64,000 bases of DNA from an uncultured Spirochaetota bacterium (GTDB lineage Bacteria; Spirochaetota; Spirochaetia; Treponematales; Rectinemataceae). Positions 28,350 to 36,037 of the stretch are shown piece after piece (the first letter of the stretch is position 1; each line of letters starts with the position of its first letter). Location: the NCBI GenBank assembly GCA_903821875.1, contig CAIJMU010000057.1, positions 1 through 64,000 of the forward strand, read 5' to 3'. The position numbers and the translations under genes are program-made. The notes beneath the pieces were generated by a model. The model ran no database searches, was not told the DNA's origin, and saw nothing but the letters and a program-made list of their open reading frames with translations.

Positions 28350-29336
28350 TCATCCAGCCTCGCGGCAGAAAGCAAGGCAGAAATCTTCCATGGCACGAAG
28401 GGCATCGGGTTCAAGGCATTCGATGCAGTCCTGGGGACTGTGGGTGAGGGCCCAGGTCCCAGGCCAGGCTGGGCCAAGAAGCTCCGCGCCTGGCAGGAGG
28501 GCCAAACCCGAGACCGCGCGCGAAAGTCGCTCCGCCTCCGACGCGGGCAGGAGACTGATGCCGACCGAGGGAAGTCCTGCAAGCGAGAAGCCCAGATCAT
28601 CCGACCAGGGCAGGGGCAGCTCCAGTGGCTCACCGATGCCTGCCTTGACCGCTGCCCGGCGCAGCGCGGTGACTGTCCCCGCAAGAATCGCTGCACCCTC
28701 GGGATCCTCCCCCGGCGCAAAGGCCCGCCGGGCAGAGGTAGAAAGCAGGAGCCGCGAACCCCTCCCTACGACATCCAGGACAAGAATCGAGGGCCGGGTC
28801 GGCCACTTCCCCGGTGTCTGTCCCCCTGCTGAGGGTGTCTGTCCCCCTCGGAGAGCTGTCTGTCCCCCTCCGAGGATCGACCTGAGGCCGAGGCCAAGGG
28901 AATAGGACCCCTGTGAGAGCGCGCCTTCCGTGGCGGGAGCCTCCTCGCCATCGGTGAACAGGATGAGGACGCCTCCTCGCTGGCTTTTTCCATCCCCGCT
29001 TCGGTGTCTGTCCCTGTTCTTGCCCAGGCGCGAACTGCCCAGATGAGCCGCCACGCGAACAAGGACGAGGCAGGCGGCCGAGTTGTCGAGGGCGCCGGGG
29101 CTCTCAGCCACGCGGTCGTAGTGGGCGACGAGGATGACGGCCGGCTTTCCATGGCAGGCCCGCACGAGGAGGTGACGGCGTCCGGCAATGGCCAGGACCT
29201 GGCCTGAGATCCCCCTCGATGCGAGCATTGTGGAAAGGAGTGAGAGACGATCGGCCTCTGGAGCAAGAAAGGCACGGAAATCCGGGCCAAAGGGGTCGGT
29301 CTCGGAGTCAGGTGGCTCCCTGCCTCCTGGGCTCAC
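28350..29336 (-). CDS. M28-like zinc aminopeptidase
   Basis: 328 residues with M28 metal-site motifs: AHYDR, GALDNSAA (bridging Asp), FTDGEE (catalytic Glu plus ligand), LDVVGRG (Asp ligand) and a C-terminal His (ALTHSPQD). There is no signal peptide. Between the catalytic Glu loop and LDVVGRG lies a low-complexity insertion with three 7-residue repeats beginning GGQT, encoded by the 21-bp array at 28814-28876; a further imperfect copy is at 29004-29015. The start is GTG 29336 overlapping the lacI stop (GTGA), so it is probably translated with the repressor and belongs to the sugar operon, although its role there is unclear. Confidence 0.82.
   Translation of the reverse strand: MSPGGREPPDSETDPFGPDFRAFLAPEADRLSLLSTMLASRGISGQVLAIAGRRHLLVRACHGKPAVILVAHYDRVAESPGALDNSAACLVLVRVAAHLGSSRLGKNRDRHRSGDGKSQRGGVLILFTDGEEAPATEGALSQGSYSLGLGLRSILGGGQTALRGGQTPSAGGQTPGKWPTRPSILVLDVVGRGSRLLLSTSARRAFAPGEDPEGAAILAGTVTALRRAAVKAGIGEPLELPLPWSDDLGFSLAGLPSVGISLLPASEAERLSRAVSGLALLPGAELLGPAWPGTWALTHSPQDCIECLEPDALRAMEDFCLAFCREAG
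28814..28876 (-). repeat. Tandem 21-bp array built on the 12-mer repeat, inside peptidase gene
   Basis: Copies begin at 28814, 28835 and 28856 (period 21). The first two contain a perfect GTGTCTGTCCCC; the third has one mismatch. The array is in frame (7 residues per unit). A fourth, imperfect 12-mer (one mismatch) lies at 29004-29015 in the same gene. Confidence 0.9.
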
Positions 29337-30415
29337 CTCGGGGCGGCTGCCGCCGGGTCCTGGGCAGGATCGGGCTTCCTGGACTGGCCCGGAGCCCCGG
29401 TCGAAGCGCGGATGACCAGCTCGAAGGGCAGGATTCTGGAGCGGGAATCGACCCTGGAAAGAAGCTCGCAGGCGAGGGTCGCAGCGCCTGCGCCCTTTTC
29501 GAAGCCAGGCTGTCGCACCGTGCTGAGGGGCGGGGAGGCGCGGCTGGCCAGGGGGATGTCGTCAAAACCCGAGACCGAGGCATCAGAGGGAACTGAAAGA
29601 CCCCGTCTCCTGAGCGCATCGTAGGCGCCGAGGGCAATGATGTCGGCCATGGCGACGAAGGCGGTCGGCATCGGACCGGGAAGGGCGAGGAGCTCGTCGG
29701 TAGCGCGGAGGCCTCCCTCGAAGGAGCCCTCGGCAAGCACGATGGCTGCATCCGTTCCCCCGGCCACGAGGTTGAACTTCGCAAGCGCCTTCGCAAAACC
29801 GGAAAGGCGCCGCTCGCTGACCAGGGAATGTCCTTCTGCGCCGCTGGAATAGGCCTCGGGCTTGAGCCTGAGTATGCCTACCCGGCGGTGGCCAAGAGCC
29901 AGAACGTGCTCCATCATCGCCTGGGCGGCTGCCTCGTTGTCGATTCCGATGTTGGCAATTCCCTCCATTTCGCGGGCATCTATGGTAACGAAGGGCAGGT
30001 GACGGCGACCGAGGATTCGCGTGACCTCGGTATCGACCTCGATGCCTATCATTATGAGGGAATCGACGGCGGCCCTGCGCGCTGCCTCTTCGACCTTGCC
30101 GCGGATCGGGGGCAGCATCGTAAGGACCAGCCCCCGTTCGTCGCAGATCATGCCGATACCCCGCACGATCTCGCAGAGGTGGGGATTGGAGAGGGCTTCG
30201 TGAAGGGGCTGGGGGAGGAGAAGTCCGATGGCTCCCAGGCGGCGCGTGGCCAGGGCCCTGGCCACCGAATCGGGCTCGTATCCCATCTCCGCGATGATGT
30301 CCAGGACGCGCTTCCGGGTCTCGGGCGAGATCCGGCCCGGATCGTTGAGCACGAAGGAGACAGTCGTCTTGGAGACACCCGCCTTCGCGGCAATGTCCCT
30401 GATGGTCACGCGCAC
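29333..30415 (-). CDS. LacI-family transcriptional repressor of the sugar ABC importer
   Basis: About 360 residues. N-terminal LacI HTH with hinge helix (VTIRDIAAKAGVSKTTVSFVLN ... VARALATRR), then a periplasmic-binding-protein-like effector domain (IGLLLP ... VTIDAREMEGI ... GHRRVGIL ... VSGFDDIPLASRASPPLSTV). GTG 30415 was chosen over the upstream ATG codons because AGGAG precedes it and homology starts two residues later. The gene sits downstream of the importer it probably controls; matching palindromes lie around the importer promoter. The inducer is presumably the transported sugar or a derivative. Confidence 0.92.
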   Translation of the reverse strand: MRVTIRDIAAKAGVSKTTVSFVLNDPGRISPETRKRVLDIIAEMGYEPDSVARALATRRLGAIGLLLPQPLHEALSNPHLCEIVRGIGMICDERGLVLTMLPPIRGKVEEAARRAAVDSLIMIGIEVDTEVTRILGRRHLPFVTIDAREMEGIANIGIDNEAAAQAMMEHVLALGHRRVGILRLKPEAYSSGAEGHSLVSERRLSGFAKALAKFNLVAGGTDAAIVLAEGSFEGGLRATDELLALPGPMPTAFVAMADIIALGAYDALRRRGLSVPSDASVSGFDDIPLASRASPPLSTVRQPGFEKGAGAATLACELLSRVDSRSRILPFELVIRASTGAPGQSRKPDPAQDPAAAAPR

Positions 30416-30443
30416 AGCCGCTCCTGCTCCGCCTGGGTGCCTA

Positions 30444-30509
30444 TTTGATGGAGCCATCGGCTCCCTGTCATTTGATGGAGCCATCGGCTCCCTGTCATTT
30501 GATGGAGCC
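30444..30509. repeat. 27-bp tandem repeat duplicating the end of the permease gene
   Basis: Two full units (30444-30470, 30471-30497) and a 12-base partial one (30498-30509). The partial unit is the genuine end of the downstream-reading permease gene (GSIK-stop); the others are extra copies between permease and lacI. Each unit contains the palindrome GGAGCCATCGGCTCC, so the RNA can fold into repeated small hairpins. Confidence 0.85.
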
Positions 30510-31352
30510 GGCCACCATGCCCTTGATGATGGATTTCTGGGCTATCAGGAAAAAGATGATAACTGGTACCATCGCCATGAGGATGGCCGTCATGATGAGG
30601 TCCCACTGCTTGACATAGGCGCCGGCGAAATTGGAGATGGCCAGGGGTATCGTCATGATCTTGTTGCCCTTGCCCAGGATGAGGAGGGGAAGGAGGTAGT
30701 CGTTCCAGATCCAGATGCCGTTGAGCACCAGGACCGTCGCGTGGATGGGCTTCAGTATCGGCGAGATGATCCGGTAGAAGATTCCCGGTCTCGAGCAGCC
30801 GTCGATATATGCAGCCTCCTCGAGTTCGAGGGGGATGCTCTTGATGAAGCCGTGGAACATGAAGATCGACTGCGACATCCCGAAGCCGACATAGGCCAGG
30901 AGGATGCCCCAATAGCTCCTGAGCAGCTTGATGCCCGTGACATCGGCGATGCCCCTGAACCAGGACAGGAGGGGGAACATGACGATCTGGAAGGGGATCA
31001 CCATGGCTGCCACGAAGATGAGGAAGACGACGCCGGAAGTCCTGGTCTTCGAGCGGACGAGGACCCAGGCGGCCTGGGCCGACAGGAAGTTGATGAGGAC
31101 GAGGGACGCGGCCGTGATGATGACCGAGGAGATGAAGGAGGACTGGTACTGGATGTTCGCGCTGGTCCAGATCTTGGCCACGTTCGTGAACAGGACGCTC
31201 CAGTCAGAAGGGAGGGCCAGCGGCTTGTCGGTGATCTGGAAGGCGCCCTTGGCCGAATTGATCAGTACTATATAGAAGGGAAATATGAATATCGCGAAAA
31301 GGGCAGCGGTGAGCAGTCCAAGCGGATAGTTGTTGTTGCGCAGTGTCCTCAC
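30495..31352 (-). CDS. Sugar ABC transporter permease (MalG-like)
   Basis: 285 residues, six membrane helices and the EAA loop contacting the ATPase (ELEEAAYIDGCSRPGIFYRIISP). Typical carbohydrate-importer (CUT1) inner-membrane subunit. Its start overlaps the stop of the partner permease by four bases. No ATPase gene is in the cluster, so a shared MsmK/MalK-type ATPase elsewhere is expected. Confidence 0.94.
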   Translation of the reverse strand: MRTLRNNNYPLGLLTAALFAIFIFPFYIVLINSAKGAFQITDKPLALPSDWSVLFTNVAKIWTSANIQYQSSFISSVIITAASLVLINFLSAQAAWVLVRSKTRTSGVVFLIFVAAMVIPFQIVMFPLLSWFRGIADVTGIKLLRSYWGILLAYVGFGMSQSIFMFHGFIKSIPLELEEAAYIDGCSRPGIFYRIISPILKPIHATVLVLNGIWIWNDYLLPLLILGKGNKIMTIPLAISNFAGAYVKQWDLIMTAILMAMVPVIIFFLIAQKSIIKGMVAGSIK

Positions 31353-32266
31353 AGCTCGATCTCCTTCTTCTTGTTCGCGCCCACCTGGATGGTCGCGATC
31401 ACGGCCAGGACCACGAAGAAGATGACAGCCCGGGCCTGCCCCATCGCGAGGTCATTCGACACAAAGGCCGCATTGTAGATGTTCATCGCCAGGAGCTCCG
31501 TGCCGTAGATAGCCTTTCCCATGAACATGGTCGAGGGCCCTCCGGAAGTGAGGGATATGTTCACGTCGAACTGCTTGAAGGAATTCACGAGGGTAAGGAA
31601 GAGGGTGATGGTGAAAGCCTGCGAGGCCATCGGCAGGGTGATGGCGAAGAGCCTCCGGAGGGGGCCTGCCCCGTCGATCTGGGCTGCCTCGTGGAGCTCG
31701 ATGGGCACATTCTCGATGGCCGCGACGTAGATCATCATGATGTAGCCCGCGTACTGCCAGGTCCCCGCAATGACGATCGCGAAGAGGGCAGGGACACTCT
31801 TGGCCAGAAGGAGGTTGGCCGGATCGGACCAGGCCTTGATGCCCAGGAGGGCTCCGAGATTCGGGATCGCGCTGTTGAAGATGAACTGCCAGATGTAGCC
31901 CAGGATGAGCCCGCCTATGAGGTTGGGGACGAAGAAGCCCGCGCGGAAGAAGTTGCGGCCCGGAATCCTGCTCGTCACGAAGAGTGCAAGGGCGAAGGCC
32001 ACCACGTTGACCACGGCCATGTTGACGATCGTGTACAGGGCTGTAATGCAGAAGGAATAGAGGAAGGTCGGATCGGCGAAGCTCTTCGCATAGTTGAGGA
32101 ATCCGACAAACTGTACCCCTGCCCCGTCCCGTGGCGACGAGGACCAGTCGGTGAATGAGTAGTAGATGCCCAGGACGAAGGGCACGACAACGACCATCAG
32201 GAAGGCGAAGATCACCGGGGAAAGGAAGAGCCAGAACACGAAGGTATGATCCCGTTTCGACCGCAT
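31349..32266 (-). CDS. Sugar ABC transporter permease (MalF-like)
   Basis: 305 residues, six membrane helices, EAA loop (ELHEAAQIDGAGPLRRLFAITLP). Forms the translocation channel with the second permease. ATG 32266 is preceded by GGGAGG at a good distance; a TTG one codon earlier is less likely. Separated from the binding-protein gene by a strong hairpin. Confidence 0.94.
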   Translation of the reverse strand: MRSKRDHTFVFWLFLSPVIFAFLMVVVVPFVLGIYYSFTDWSSSPRDGAGVQFVGFLNYAKSFADPTFLYSFCITALYTIVNMAVVNVVAFALALFVTSRIPGRNFFRAGFFVPNLIGGLILGYIWQFIFNSAIPNLGALLGIKAWSDPANLLLAKSVPALFAIVIAGTWQYAGYIMMIYVAAIENVPIELHEAAQIDGAGPLRRLFAITLPMASQAFTITLFLTLVNSFKQFDVNISLTSGGPSTMFMGKAIYGTELLAMNIYNAAFVSNDLAMGQARAVIFFVVLAVIATIQVGANKKKEIEL

Positions 32267-32360
32267 CAATAGCCTCCCTGAGCTCTAGTCTGGCCGCGCT
32301 GACCGCGCGAGTGATTTGATTCACCATACCCTGAAAGAGGGCCTCGTGAAAGGACAAAAG

Positions 32361-32388
32361 GGCGGCCCTCCGGAAGAGGAGGGCCGCC
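32361..32388 (-). terminator. Strong intercistronic hairpin between binding protein and permease genes
   Basis: A 10-bp GC-rich stem (GGCGGCCCTC / GAGGGCCGCC) with an 8-base loop, followed on the minus strand by CCCTTTTG. It can act as a partial terminator or mRNA stabiliser that lets the binding protein be made in excess over the permeases. Confidence 0.75.
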
Positions 32389-32468
32389 GTCGCATTGATC
32401 ATGGATCACGTAGTGAACACTGTCGCCGGGCCAATTGGCCCGCAGGCCTCATGTCCCGGCTTTGGTCA

Positions 32469-33704
32469 TTACTTCTTGAGGCTCTTGAAGGCGTCGGTCA
32501 AGAGTTCGATGAACTTCGCCTCGTCGATGGAGCCGTTTGCGAACTGGTTGTAAATGGGAGCAAGTGTCTTCGAGCGGAAGTCTCCCGTGAACTGGTACTG
32601 GTTCCAGCTGTAGATCTTGCCGGAGGCAGCCCAGGTCTGGACGGATTTGGAAAGGAGCCCGTCGGGGCTCAGTTTTACGTTCGAGAAGGCGGGGATCATG
32701 CCGGCTTCCTTGACCATGTACTGGGCGCCACGATCGGTGGAAGCGAGGTCCTCGAGGAACTTCTTGGCGAGGGTAGCGTTCTTCGACTTCGAGTTGACGG
32801 CGTAGAAGGAGGGAGCGGCCACAAAGATGCCGTCGCTCACGGCCTTGGTGGAACCATGGGGTGCAAAGGCCATCTTGAAGGTCGCGTTGGCCGACTTCAT
32901 GTTGGGATCTGTCCAGTTGCCCTGGTGGAGGAATACGGCCTTGCCATTGGCAAAGGCTCCGACCTGGGAGTCGTAGTTTCCGGTAGTAAGGACAGTCGGA
33001 TCGGCATACTTGAAGAGGAGGGCGACCCAATCGGCGTACTCGGTCAGGCGCTTTGCATCGACATTGCCGGCCAGGAGGGCGTTGGCCACGCTCATATCGC
33101 CATACTTGAGGCCGTTGGAAAGGAGGGAGTTGAAGTTGTGGTCACCGGTAACCCAACCCATGTCGGGGCCGGCGGCCATGGAGACGACTGAATTGACGCC
33201 AAGAGCGTCCTTCATGCCATCAAGCTTGGCAAAGGCGGCCGTATAGCCGCCAAGGCTGTTGAGGGTCTTGGGATCGACGCCGGCCTTGGCTAGGAGGTCG
33301 GCATTGTACGCCATGCCCCAGCCTTCGACGGCGACGGGAAAGCCGTAGACCTTGCCATCCATCTTGAAGGCGACAGAGGTATTCTTGACCCACTTGGCGG
33401 CCGAGAGGTCGGCGATGATCGCCTTCCACTCCTTGTAGGATTCAGGACCGTCGATCGCAAAAATGTCAGGCATGTCGCCGGCTGCATAATCGGCCTTGAG
33501 TTGCTGGCCAAGGCTGATGTTGCTGGAGCCACCGACAGATTTGATTGTTACCTCGGCGTTGTTGGCCTTGCTCCAGTCGGAGGCATAGGCCTTGAGGGCT
33601 TCGTCAATCTCGGGCTTGCCCTGGGCCAGGGTGAGCTTGACTGGAGCTGCGAATGCAAGGGTTACGGTCGCGAGCGCGAGAAGCGTCATGAGCAACTTCT
33701 TCAT
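32469..33704 (-). CDS. Sugar ABC transporter substrate-binding protein
   Basis: 411 residues: Sec signal peptide (MKKLLMTLLALATVTLAFAA) then a CUT1-type solute-binding fold (GQQLKADYAAGDMPDIFAIDG ... VYGFPVAVEGWGMAYNADLLAKAG ... GKAVFLHQGNWTDPNMK). No lipobox Cys is visible, so it may be free in the periplasm. GGAGGAAGAAG precedes the ATG. First gene of the importer operon; substrate unknown but likely an oligosaccharide. Confidence 0.94.
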   Translation of the reverse strand: MKKLLMTLLALATVTLAFAAPVKLTLAQGKPEIDEALKAYASDWSKANNAEVTIKSVGGSSNISLGQQLKADYAAGDMPDIFAIDGPESYKEWKAIIADLSAAKWVKNTSVAFKMDGKVYGFPVAVEGWGMAYNADLLAKAGVDPKTLNSLGGYTAAFAKLDGMKDALGVNSVVSMAAGPDMGWVTGDHNFNSLLSNGLKYGDMSVANALLAGNVDAKRLTEYADWVALLFKYADPTVLTTGNYDSQVGAFANGKAVFLHQGNWTDPNMKSANATFKMAFAPHGSTKAVSDGIFVAAPSFYAVNSKSKNATLAKKFLEDLASTDRGAQYMVKEAGMIPAFSNVKLSPDGLLSKSVQTWAASGKIYSWNQYQFTGDFRSKTLAPIYNQFANGSIDEAKFIELLTDAFKSLKK

Positions 33705-33767
33705 CTTCTTCCTCCATGAAAAAAACGTAGGTGATGCCGGTTCAATAGGCTTTGGACGAATCCTGAA

Positions 33768-33777
33768 AAAACCGGAT
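33768..33777. promoter_or_regulatory. Probable LacI-family operator O1
   Basis: AAACCGGATT, one mismatch from the palindrome at 33831. It lies just downstream of the predicted transcription start, where bound repressor would block initiation. Confidence 0.65.
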
Positions 33778-33790
33778 TTATTGAAAGATC

Positions 33791-33820
33791 ACTATAAGGT
33801 CTGTCAGAGGAAAGGTTCAA
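33791..33820 (-). promoter_or_regulatory. Sigma-70 type promoter of the sugar importer operon
   Basis: On the minus strand, TTGAAC (33820-33815) and TATAGT (33796-33791) are separated by 18 bases, about 80-90 bases before the binding-protein ATG. Flanked by the two operator-like palindromes. Confidence 0.65.
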
Positions 33821-33830
33821 GAGGAAAAAT

Positions 33831-33840
33831 AAACCGGTTT
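33831..33840. promoter_or_regulatory. Probable LacI-family operator O2
   Basis: Perfect palindrome AAACCGGTTT with the central CG typical of LacI-family sites. Its centre is 63 bp (six helical turns) from O1, bracketing the promoter and suited to looping. Confidence 0.7.
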
Positions 33841-33896
33841 ACAAAGCTCAGGGTAGCGCCAAGCGGGGGGAATACGCAGCCGCGCAGCCTGGCTAC

Positions 33897-33908
33897 GGGG
33901 ACAGACAC
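33897..33908 (+). repeat. 12-mer GGGGACAGACAC, intergenic copy
   Basis: Perfect copy between the importer promoter and the HD-GYP terminator. Confidence 0.85.
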
Positions 33909-33937
33909 GCACCCAGAGTCGCCTGGTCGCACAAAAA

Positions 33938-33959
33938 AGGGCTGCCTTCCGGCAGCCCT
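33938..33959 (-). terminator. Rho-independent terminator of the HD-GYP gene
   Basis: A 9-bp stem (AGGGCTGCC / GGCAGCCCT) with a TTCC-type tetraloop followed by TTTTTT on the minus strand, 20 bases after the HD-GYP stop. Confidence 0.9.
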
Positions 33960-33979
33960 GGTACGTCACTTCCCGCCTC

Positions 33980-34750
33980 TCAGCGGTCGCGCATCCGGAC
34001 GAGGACCTTGAGGAAACGGTCCATGTTCCCTGACATGGCCTCGACCAGCTTGGGATCGAAGTGGTGTCCGGCTGAGTCCTTGACGAACTCGACCGTCTTC
34101 TCGAGGGTCCAGGCAGCCTTGTAGGACCGGGGGTTGGACAGGGAGTCGAAAACATCACAGAGGGCAACGATTCGCCCGGAAAGGGAGATGGCCGCACCCT
34201 TGAGTCCGCGTGGGTAGCCACTGCCGTCCCAGCGCTCGTGGTGCTCGAGGGCTATCGTGGCAGCGCGCTGGAAAAGGGGCCCGTGATGCCTGGCCAGGAT
34301 ATCGTGGCCGATCTGGGTATGGTCTCGCATCATCTCGAGTTCCTCGGTGGTGAGAGCGCCGGGTTTGTGGATGATGTAGTCGGAGAGGCCGATCTTGCCG
34401 ATGTCGTGCATCGGAGCCGCCTCGGTCAGGAGGAGGGCCTCCTTGGCATCGAGGCCAAGTATCTCGGCGAAGATGCGCGCGAACTCCGCTACCCGCTCGA
34501 CATGGGTTTCGGATTCCCTGGTCCTGAACTCCACGAGCTCACTCAGGGTGAAGATGATCTCTTTCTGGGAGCCGATGAATTCTTCGCGCAGGGCTTCGAG
34601 CCTGGAATCCGGATCGTCAGATACCGGAGCTGGAACCGCGGAGGCTGCGGCCGTGAGGGAGGCGAGTTTTCCACGAGCGGAAAGCCAGAGACCCAAGAAC
34701 ACGAGTGCGAGGATCGAAGCTGCAAGGATTGCGATCAAGCTTGACGCCAC
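33980..34750 (-). CDS. Membrane-anchored HD-GYP phosphodiesterase
   Basis: 256 residues: one N-terminal membrane helix (about 3-25), a linker with coiled coil, then an HD-GYP domain with the HD pair (APMHDIGKIGL), HHERWDGSGYP and the distal HTQIGHDIL and DVFDSL motifs. HD-GYP proteins degrade cyclic di-GMP and sometimes other cyclic dinucleotides. Start GTG 34750 has AAAGGAG upstream. No GGDEF partner is nearby. It appears monocistronic with its own terminator. Confidence 0.92.
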   Translation of the reverse strand: MASSLIAILAASILALVFLGLWLSARGKLASLTAAASAVPAPVSDDPDSRLEALREEFIGSQKEIIFTLSELVEFRTRESETHVERVAEFARIFAEILGLDAKEALLLTEAAPMHDIGKIGLSDYIIHKPGALTTEELEMMRDHTQIGHDILARHHGPLFQRAATIALEHHERWDGSGYPRGLKGAAISLSGRIVALCDVFDSLSNPRSYKAAWTLEKTVEFVKDSAGHHFDPKLVEAMSGNMDRFLKVLVRMRDR

Positions 34751-34817
34751 GTACTGCTCCTTTCTTTTTCCCGGAAGGGGATGGAAGTCGGCGCTAAAAG
34801 CCAGGACCGCCGCCCCC

Positions 34818-34862
34818 TCGGGTATATATATAATAATAAACGGTCGATTCCACAGTCCGCAA
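34818..34862 (-). promoter_or_regulatory. Possible promoter of the HD-GYP gene
   Basis: An unusually AT-rich stretch (TATATATATAATAATAA on the plus strand) in GC-rich DNA. On the minus strand TTGCGG and TATTAT are about 18 bases apart, roughly 85 bases before the start codon. Confidence 0.4.
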
Positions 34863-34909
34863 GGAGGTGCGTGAGAATCCCAGGTGGAGGGCCGAGGAGC
34901 TTGCTGCCC

Positions 34910-36037
34910 TCAGGTCCGGAGACGCCGGAACCTGAAAAGAAGGAATCCGACAAGGAACCAGGCAGCGGTGAGGAGGATCAGGGCGATAAGCTCGAAGGCC
35001 AGGTCCCCAGGCCCGAGCCCGTAGTTCATCATTCCCTCGAGGGCTTTAACGCCGAAGGACAGGGGAAAGAGGCTTCCCACGCCAAGCCGGTGCCCTGCCA
35101 GCGTCATGAGGTCAGCTGAAGGCAGGGGCATGACGCCTGAAAACAGTAGAAGGAAGAAATAGGGGAAGTTCCCGATGATCATCACGTCCTTGACCGAGCT
35201 GCAGAAGCCAGCGGTGAGCAGCCCGAAGGCGATGACCGACAGGGAGGAGAGTCCCGACACAAGGAGGATCGCGGGCAGGGGCGCTTGCAGCTTCCAGCCC
35301 AGGGCCATGGCCGTAAGCAGCGCGAGGAATATGCACCCAAGGCTCACGAGGAGCTGGTTGAGGGCTGCAGCCGATAGATACTCGGCCAGCGAAAGCCGGG
35401 ACAACAGGAGGCGCTTGATCGTGCCCTTCTCGGTTTCGCGCACGAAGAGGGCAGCCGAGGTGAAGAGCACCGTAATGATGGAAAGGATGAGGAGGCTGGG
35501 CATCATGGCGTCGAAGGGCGAAAGCTTGCCTTCGGGCCGGACCGACCGCTCCTCGATAGTGATGACGCCCTCGCGTCCGGTCAGGGCCGCGACCCAGGAC
35601 TCGGAAACCGTGTAGGTCAGGGCGAGGAGCATGGCATATTTTGGAGAGGCGGGATCGCCCAGAAATCGCAGGCTGGGCCGGGAACCAGCTTCGATGCTCG
35701 CCGGGAACTCCGGAGGAAGGACGAGCACGAGGTCGACGAGTCCCTTTTGGGCATCTTCGATGCCCTGGCTCTCGGAGGAAAGCTTAAACACCTTGATCCG
35801 GGGGCCATCGTCCCCGAAGCTCGCAGCCTCGAGGGCGGCGCTGAGGGCCCTTCCCAGGGTGTCTGTCCCCCCAGGGGCCTCATCGATCACCGCAAGCCGG
35901 TATTCCGTCGGCCGTGCGTCGAAGGCCACATGGAAGATGAGGACAAAGAAAGGGGCAAAGGCCAGGGCCAGGAGGAGGATGGGCCACTCTCTCAGGCTCT
36001 CGCGGCAGAACTTGCCGAAGACTGACAAGAACCTCAT
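34910..36037 (-). CDS. ABC-2 type transporter permease
   Basis: 375 residues: an N-terminal membrane helix (about 17-40), a large extracytoplasmic domain (about 45-200) and five further helices (about 215-370), the layout of ABC-2 (YhbD/NatB-like) exporters. Its start overlaps the ATPase gene stop by four bases, so the two form one transporter. Substrate unknown; such pairs often handle drugs, antibiotics or lipids. A perfect 12-mer repeat (35859-35870) encodes GGTDT near residue 58. Confidence 0.9.
   Translation of the reverse strand: MRFLSVFGKFCRESLREWPILLLALAFAPFFVLIFHVAFDARPTEYRLAVIDEAPGGTDTLGRALSAALEAASFGDDGPRIKVFKLSSESQGIEDAQKGLVDLVLVLPPEFPASIEAGSRPSLRFLGDPASPKYAMLLALTYTVSESWVAALTGREGVITIEERSVRPEGKLSPFDAMMPSLLILSIITVLFTSAALFVRETEKGTIKRLLLSRLSLAEYLSAAALNQLLVSLGCIFLALLTAMALGWKLQAPLPAILLVSGLSSLSVIAFGLLTAGFCSSVKDVMIIGNFPYFFLLLFSGVMPLPSADLMTLAGHRLGVGSLFPLSFGVKALEGMMNYGLGPGDLAFELIALILLTAAWFLVGFLLFRFRRLRT
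35859..35870 (-). repeat. 12-mer repeat inside ABC-2 permease gene
   Basis: Perfect GTGTCTGTCCCC on the plus strand; read as GTDT in the gene sense. Confidence 0.85.
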
